Of a stretch of 42,952 bases of DNA, positions 38,678-42,952 are shown piece by piece; position 1 is the stretch's first letter, and each line of letters begins with the position of its first letter. This stretch comes from an uncultured Acidimicrobiales bacterium (GTDB lineage Bacteria; Actinomycetota; Acidimicrobiia; Acidimicrobiales; CADCTF01). The translations under genes and the position numbers were made by a program. The stretch is from NCBI GenBank assembly GCA_902805655.1, contig CADCTF010000001.1:1-42952 (forward strand), read 5' to 3'. The notes under the pieces are model-generated. The model ran no database searches. It was given only the letters and a program-made list of their open reading frames with translations, and was not told the origin of the DNA.

Positions 38678-39724
38678 TCAGATGCCGAGCTCGGCGGTGA
38701 TGGACGCGTAGTCGGCGTCGACCGCCTCCGGCACCGCGATCTGACCGATCGCCGTGTCCGGATCCTTCAGCCCGTGGCCGGTGAGCACGCACACGACGGT
38801 CGAGCCCTTCGGCACCCCGACCCTCAGCAACCCGGCCACCGATGCGGCCGACGCCGGCTCGCAGAAGATGGCCTCCTCCGCCGCGAGGATGCGATAGGCG
38901 GCCAGGATCTCGTCGTCGGTGACGGCATGGATGCCTCCGCCCGACTCCGCTGCCGCGGCCAGGGCGCCGTAGCCGGAGGCGGGTCGCCCGATCCGGATCG
39001 CGGTGGCGATGGTCTCGGGCTGCTCGATGTCGTGGCCGTCGACGAGGGGGGCGGCGCCGGCCGCCTGGAAGCCCAGCATTCGGGGCAGGTGGGTGATGCG
39101 CCCCGCGTCCTGGTACTCGCGGTAGCCCTTCCAGTACGCCGTGATGTTGCCGGCGTTGCCCACCGGGATGCAGTGCACGTCGGGCGCGTCGCCGAGCACG
39201 TCGACGATCTCGAACGCACCCGTCTTCTGGCCCTCGATGCGGAACGGGTTGATGGAGTTGACCACCGTGATCGGCGCGCGCTCACCGAGCTCGCGGACGA
39301 TCTCGAGCGCGACGTCGAAGTTGCCGCGGATCTGCAGCACGCGGGCGCCGTGCACCAGGGCCTGGGCCAGCTTGCCCAGGGCGATGTAGCCCTCCGGTAT
39401 GAGGACGATGCACTGCAGCCCGGCGCGGGACGCGTACGCGGCCGCGGACGCGCTCGTGTTGCCGGTCGACGCGCACACCACCGCCTTGGCCCCCTCCTCC
39501 ACCGCCTTGGAGATGGCCATGGTCATGCCGCGGTCCTTGAAGGAGCCGGTGGGGTTGGCCCCCTCGACCTTCAGGTACACGGTGGCGCCCACGCGCTCGG
39601 ACAACCTCGGGGCCGGGATGAGCGGGGTGCCGCCCTCCTGCAGCGTGACCACGGGTGTCGCCGCGGTCACCGGCAGGTGCTCCCGGTACTCCTCGATGAG
39701 GCCGCGCCAGCCGGGCCGGCTCAT
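38678..39724 (-). CDS. thrC: Threonine synthase
   Basis: PLP enzyme converting O-phosphohomoserine to threonine. The 348 residues are typical of the short actinobacterial form: [25 protein letters not shown] with K63 as the PLP Lys, [13 protein letters not shown] and [18 protein letters not shown] 39724 overlaps the hom stop (ATGA). The expected partner thrB (homoserine kinase), which follows thrC in mycobacteria, is not found in the 269 bases before rho. Confidence 0.96.
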   Translation of the reverse strand: MSRPGWRGLIEEYREHLPVTAATPVVTLQEGGTPLIPAPRLSERVGATVYLKVEGANPTGSFKDRGMTMAISKAVEEGAKAVVCASTGNTSASAAAYASRAGLQCIVLIPEGYIALGKLAQALVHGARVLQIRGNFDVALEIVRELGERAPITVVNSINPFRIEGQKTGAFEIVDVLGDAPDVHCIPVGNAGNITAYWKGYREYQDAGRITHLPRMLGFQAAGAAPLVDGHDIEQPETIATAIRIGRPASGYGALAAAAESGGGIHAVTDDEILAAYRILAAEEAIFCEPASAASVAGLLRVGVPKGSTVVCVLTGHGLKDPDTAIGQIAVPEAVDADYASITAELGI

Positions 39725-41010
39725 CCCTCGCCCACCACGCGCAGCAGCGAGCCGATGCGGTCGACGACCTCGAGCTCGCGCAGCACGGCGATGGTGGCCT
39801 GGATGTCGCTCTCCCTCGCCAGGTGGGTGATGAAGATCAGCCGGGCCTCGGTGGCCAGGGGGTCCTGCTCCATCGAGCGGATGGAGACGCCGTGGTCACC
39901 GAAGGCGCCGGCCACGGCGGCGAGCACGCCAGGCCGGTCTTCCACGTCGATGCTCAGGTAGTACTGCGACGTGAGCTCGTCGATCGAACGGATCTGAGCC
40001 TGCCCCAGGGCCGACGCCCGGCCCATCCCGCCGGCACGAAGGTTGTGGGACGCGTCGATCAGGTCACCCAGGACGGCGCTCGCACTTGGCCCGCCGCCGG
40101 CCCCGCGGCCGTAGAGCATGAGATCTCCCACCGCCTCGCCCTCGATGAACACCGCGTTGAACGACTCCCGCACGGAGGCGAGCGGATGGGTGGCCGGGAT
40201 CATGGCCGGGTGCACCCGCACCGCCACTTCGTCGCCCACCCGTTCGGCGATCGCCAGCAGCTTGATGACGTAGCCGAGCCGGGTCGCGAAGGCGATGTCC
40301 GCGGCGGTGACGCAGCTGATGCCCTCGCGGTAGACGTCGGCGGTCACCACCTTCACCCCGAAGGCGATGCTCGCGAGGATGGCGGCCTTGTTGGCTGCGT
40401 CGAAGCCCTCGACGTCCGACGTGGGGTCGCTCTCGGCGAACCCGAGGGCCTGCGCCTCACCCAGAGCGTCGCCGTAGCTGGCACCGGCTTCGGTCATCCG
40501 GGTGAGGACGTAGTTGGTCGTGCCGTTGACGATGCCCATGATCCGCCGGATCTGCTCGCCGGCCAGCGACTCACGGAGGGGGCGGATGAGCGGGATGCCT
40601 CCGCCGACGGAGGCTTCGAAGAGGAGGTCGACGCCGGCCGCCACCGCGGCCTCGACGAGCTCGACGCCGGCCACGGCGACGAGATCCTTGTTGGCGGTGA
40701 TCACCGGCTTGCCGGCCGCGAGGGCCTCGAGGATGAGGGTCCGCGCCGGCTCGATGCCGCCGATGACCTCGACGATCACGTCGACGTCCGGATCGGTGAC
40801 GACCCCGTGGAGATCGTCGGTGAGAGCGCCGTCGGGTATGGCCACACCCCGCTCACGCGCGAGGTTCCGCACCGCCACCCGCGCCACCTCGAGGCGGAGG
40901 CCGGTGCGCTCGGTCATCACCTCCGGCTTCTCGACCAGGAGATGCACGAGCGCGGCGCCCACCGTGCCGCAACCGAGCACGCCCACCCGCACCACAGGAG
41001 CTTCGGTCAC
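39721..41010 (-). CDS. hom: Homoserine dehydrogenase
   Basis: Reduces aspartate semialdehyde to homoserine, the branch to threonine and methionine. The 429-residue protein has the NAD(P) motif [34 protein letters not shown], the catalytic-domain sequence [16 protein letters not shown], and a C-terminal ACT domain ([20 protein letters not shown]), which usually senses threonine. GTG 41010 is chosen; GTG 41019 is three codons earlier and equally close to the lysA stop at 41021. It is probably in one transcript with lysA and thrC. Confidence 0.96.
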   Translation of the reverse strand: MTEAPVVRVGVLGCGTVGAALVHLLVEKPEVMTERTGLRLEVARVAVRNLARERGVAIPDGALTDDLHGVVTDPDVDVIVEVIGGIEPARTLILEALAAGKPVITANKDLVAVAGVELVEAAVAAGVDLLFEASVGGGIPLIRPLRESLAGEQIRRIMGIVNGTTNYVLTRMTEAGASYGDALGEAQALGFAESDPTSDVEGFDAANKAAILASIAFGVKVVTADVYREGISCVTAADIAFATRLGYVIKLLAIAERVGDEVAVRVHPAMIPATHPLASVRESFNAVFIEGEAVGDLMLYGRGAGGGPSASAVLGDLIDASHNLRAGGMGRASALGQAQIRSIDELTSQYYLSIDVEDRPGVLAAVAGAFGDHGVSIRSMEQDPLATEARLIFITHLARESDIQATIAVLRELEVVDRIGSLLRVVGEG

Positions 41011-41020
41011 CGTCTGCACG

Positions 41021-42292
41021 CTAGGCGTCGAGGCGGAGGAGGTCGTCGTAGGTCTCGCGGCGCACCACCACGCGCGCGAGCCCGTCCCGGACGAACAGCA
41101 CCGGTGGGCGGAGCACCTTGTTGTAGTTGGAGGCCATCGAGTGGCCGTACGCCCCGGTGACAGGCGTGGCCAGGATGTCGCCCACCTCGAGGTCGCCCGG
41201 CAACCACGCGTCCCGCACCAGCACGTCACCGGACTCGCAGTGCTTGCCGACGATCGTGGCTCGCAGCGTGCGGTCGGCATCGGTGGATCGTGGCAGGAAG
41301 GCTTCGTATCCCGAGCCGTAGAGCACCGGCCGAGGGTTGTCGCTCATGCCGCCGTCCACCGCGACGTACGTGCGGATCTCCGGCAGGTGCTTCACGGTGC
41401 CCACCCGGTACACCGTGATCGCCGCCGCAGCCACGATCGACCGGCCCGGCTCGGCCGACAGGCGGACGTCGTCGGGCACCCCCATGGCCGCGCACGACTC
41501 GCGCACGGTGGCCGCCCACTCCATCATCGTGGGAGCCTGCTCGCCCTCCACGTACGCGACGCCGAGCCCTCCGCCGAGGCACAGCTCGGGCAACCCCAGC
41601 CGGTTGAAGAACCGGGCCAGCACCTCGACCTCCTTGCGGAAGGAGTCGAGCAGGAAGATCTGGCTGCCGATGTGCGCATGCAGGCCCACGAGCTGCACGC
41701 CTGGCAGCCGGCGCAGGCGGTCGACCGCCTCCTGCGCGGCGCCGCTGGCGAGGGAGAACCCGAACTTGGTGTCCTCCTGGCCGGTCATCACGTACTCGTG
41801 GGTGTGGGCCTCGACCCCGGGGGTCACGCGTAGGAGCACCTGGGGGTTCGCCCCGGCGATGGCCAGTGCGTCGAGGCGGTCGATCTCGTCGAAGGAGTCC
41901 ACGACGATGCGCCCCACGCCGGCATCCACCGCCGCCGTGAGCTCGACCACGGACTTGTTGTTCCCGTGGAGCACCAGCCGGTCGGCCGGCACCCCGGCGG
42001 CGAGGGCGACGTGCAGCTCTCCGCCGGTGGAGACGTCGACCGACATCCCCTCTTCATGAGCCAGCGCCGCCATCGCCTTGCACAGGAAGGCTTTGGAGGC
42101 GTAGGCCACGCCCGGGCCCCAAGCATCGACCGCCTCACGACAACGGCTGCGCAGGTGCGCCTCGTCGTAGACGAAGGCCGGCGTGCCGTGCTGCTCGACG
42201 AGGTCGAGGACGTCGCACCCGCCGATCGAGAGCCGACCGTCGCCGGCGATCGTCGCCGTGTCCGGCAGCAGGTGGCGCGCGAGCCGGGGCAT
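41021..42292 (-). CDS. lysA: Diaminopimelate decarboxylase
   Basis: Last step of lysine synthesis: decarboxylation of meso-diaminopimelate. The 423-residue alanine-racemase-fold PLP enzyme has AYASKAFLCKAM with K67 as the Schiff-base Lys, HAHIGSQIF, LCLGGGLGVAY, AEPGRSIVAAA, and the dimer-site Cys in KHCESGD followed by GAYGHSMASNYN. ATG 42292 has TACGCT exactly six bases before it and no Shine-Dalgarno sequence, so it probably heads a leaderless lysA-hom-thrC transcript. Confidence 0.97.
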   Translation of the reverse strand: MPRLARHLLPDTATIAGDGRLSIGGCDVLDLVEQHGTPAFVYDEAHLRSRCREAVDAWGPGVAYASKAFLCKAMAALAHEEGMSVDVSTGGELHVALAAGVPADRLVLHGNNKSVVELTAAVDAGVGRIVVDSFDEIDRLDALAIAGANPQVLLRVTPGVEAHTHEYVMTGQEDTKFGFSLASGAAQEAVDRLRRLPGVQLVGLHAHIGSQIFLLDSFRKEVEVLARFFNRLGLPELCLGGGLGVAYVEGEQAPTMMEWAATVRESCAAMGVPDDVRLSAEPGRSIVAAAAITVYRVGTVKHLPEIRTYVAVDGGMSDNPRPVLYGSGYEAFLPRSTDADRTLRATIVGKHCESGDVLVRDAWLPGDLEVGDILATPVTGAYGHSMASNYNKVLRPPVLFVRDGLARVVVRRETYDDLLRLDA

Positions 42293-42298
42293 CCGCTC

Positions 42299-42304
42299 AG
42301 CGTA
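42299..42304 (-). promoter_or_regulatory. Leaderless -10 of lysA
   Basis: TACGCT, six bases, then ATG 42292; it sits in the 75-base gap after the receiver gene. Confidence 0.55.
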
Positions 42305-42367
42305 CGGGATCCCCCGCCCGTGCCCGCCGGGGTACGGCCGTCCGGGGCGGCTACGTGAGACCTGGGC

Positions 42368-42754
42368 TCAGGGCCTGTTGCGCACCCGGTGCAGCACCTG
42401 GCCGACCCGGTCGAGCAGCTCCAGCGGGTCGAAGGGCTTGGTGATGTAGTCGTCGGCACCGGCGTCCATGCCCCGCTCCAGGTCCGACGCCTGGGCCTTG
42501 GCCGACACGAGCACGATCGGCAGCTCCCGAGTCGCCTCGTCGGCCCGGAGCGCCCGGCTGACGTCCAACCCGTCCATCACGGGCATCATCACGTCGAGGA
42601 GCACCACGTCGGGATGCTCGGCCCGGGCCATGTCGAGTGCCTGCTGGCCGTCCGAGGCGCTGACGACCACGTAGCCCTCCATCTCGAAGTTCACCCGGAG
42701 CAGCTTCAGGATGACGGGGTCATCGTCCACCACCAAGACCTTCGTGCCGGGCAT
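42368..42754 (-). CDS. Stand-alone response-regulator receiver protein
   Basis: A CheY-like single receiver domain of 128 residues with no output domain. VLVVDDDP holds the acidic pair (D10-D12), VVLLDVMMP has the phospho-acceptor D54, VLVSAKA the switch Ser84 and ITKPFDP the Lys106. All key residues are present, so it should be phosphorylated by an unlinked histidine kinase; no kinase gene is nearby. ATG 42754 is chosen over ATG 42763 because TACCAT lies seven bases before it, overlapping the earlier ATG. It is divergent from the tRNA gene. Confidence 0.9.
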   Translation of the reverse strand: MPGTKVLVVDDDPVILKLLRVNFEMEGYVVVSASDGQQALDMARAEHPDVVLLDVMMPVMDGLDVSRALRADEATRELPIVLVSAKAQASDLERGMDAGADDYITKPFDPLELLDRVGQVLHRVRNRP

Positions 42755-42761
42755 TGCGGCC

Positions 42762-42767
42762 ATGGTA
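42762..42767 (-). promoter_or_regulatory. Leaderless -10 of the receiver gene
   Basis: TACCAT, seven bases, then ATG 42754. The alternative ATG at 42763 lies inside this hexamer, so the promoter reading also decides the start. Confidence 0.5.
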
Positions 42768-42793
42768 GGCCCAGGGAGCCTGCGGAGGGACAG

Positions 42794-42799
42794 TAGAGT
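42794..42799 (+). promoter_or_regulatory. -10 element of the tRNA-Arg gene
   Basis: TAGAGT ends 15 bases before the mature tRNA 5' end; transcription would start about eight bases upstream of the tRNA. No convincing -35 was seen. Confidence 0.4.
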
Positions 42800-42814
42800 G
42801 ACCGGCTGGCCCCA

Positions 42815-42886
42815 GCCCTCGTAGCTCAGGGGATAGAGCACCGCCCTCCGGAGGCGGTGGCGTAGGTTCGAATCCTACCGAGGGCA
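42815..42886 (+). tRNA. tRNA-Arg (anticodon CCG)
   Basis: The cloverleaf folds fully: acceptor GCCCTCG with CGAGGGC plus discriminator A, D-stem GCTC/GAGC, anticodon stem CCGCC/GGCGG with loop CTCCGGA (anticodon CCG at 42848-42850, reading CGG), and T-stem GTAGG/CCTAC around TTCGAAT. CCA is not encoded. From memory, a tRNA-Arg(CCG) also stands upstream of argS-lysA in mycobacteria. Bases 42887-42952 after it show nothing I can name. Confidence 0.96.
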
Positions 42887-42952
42887 CCCGTTCGGCGTCT
42901 CACCTCGCCGGTTCGTTGGAAGCGCCCGGCATCGGCGGTGGAGCGAGCATTC

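Noticed and set aside
42815-42952. tRNA gene as a mobile-element attachment site
   Set aside because: No integrase, no repeat of the tRNA 3' end and no mobile genes are seen in the window; only 66 bases follow the tRNA, so the far side cannot be judged.

Overview
The window is high-GC DNA packed with housekeeping genes, frequent GTG/TTG starts, start-stop overlaps (ATGA, GTGA, TTGA) and very short intergenic gaps. It looks like a chromosomal segment of an actinobacterium. The DUF6458-type membrane protein, the GlgE glucan pathway, and the gene order lysA-hom-thrC-rho-rpmE-prfA-prmC-tsaC-wecA-atp fit Actinomycetota. The class is probably Acidimicrobiia, which is an inference from overall character, not a proof. 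No insertion sequence, prophage, integrase or CRISPR array was seen.

Layout. (1) 1-8705: a minus-strand operon glgE-treS-mak-glgB (glgB cut by the window start) makes branched alpha-glucan from trehalose/maltose 1-phosphate; the divergent glgP degrades glucan. (2) 8712-11427: a small membrane protein (DUF6458), an enoyl-CoA hydratase, a MeaB-type GTPase and a NifU-type Fe-S scaffold, all minus. (3) 11500-18822: an MFS transporter with an extra N-terminal domain, an unusual trio (acidic protein, J-domain protein, small alpha/beta hydrolase), glpX, a 2H phosphoesterase-GNAT fusion downstream of ada, and a CxxC protein of unknown function. (4) 18819-27947: a DEAD-box helicase at the tail of a complete F1Fo ATP synthase operon (atpZ-like, atpI-like, B, E, F, H, A, G, D, C). 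(5) 28160-42886: wecA-like transferase, glyA preceded in the same uninterrupted frame by a low-molecular-weight tyrosine phosphatase, a cytochrome P450, tsaC, prmC, prfA, an unknown gene, rpmE, rho, thrC, hom, lysA, a stand-alone receiver protein, and a plus-strand tRNA-Arg(CCG).

The order from lysA to atpC, with ada and glgB/glgE/glgP further along, matches from memory the Mycobacterium tuberculosis stretch Rv1293-Rv1328. Differences are the missing thrB between thrC and rho, the inserted P450, phosphatase and glyA, and the replacement of argS by a receiver gene near the tRNA.

No intergenic stretch exceeds 300 bases. The two largest (27948-28159 and 38409-38677) hold promoters, hairpins and leader sequence. 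Many genes that open a transcription unit carry TAnnnT placed 6-7 bases before the start codon, which points to widespread leaderless transcription. The most unusual items are the phosphatase-GlyA continuous frame with an apparent ATC start, the ada/2H-GNAT pair, a 35-residue tail on ATP synthase gamma, an 11-bp direct repeat overlapping the putative atp promoter, and the J-domain trio.
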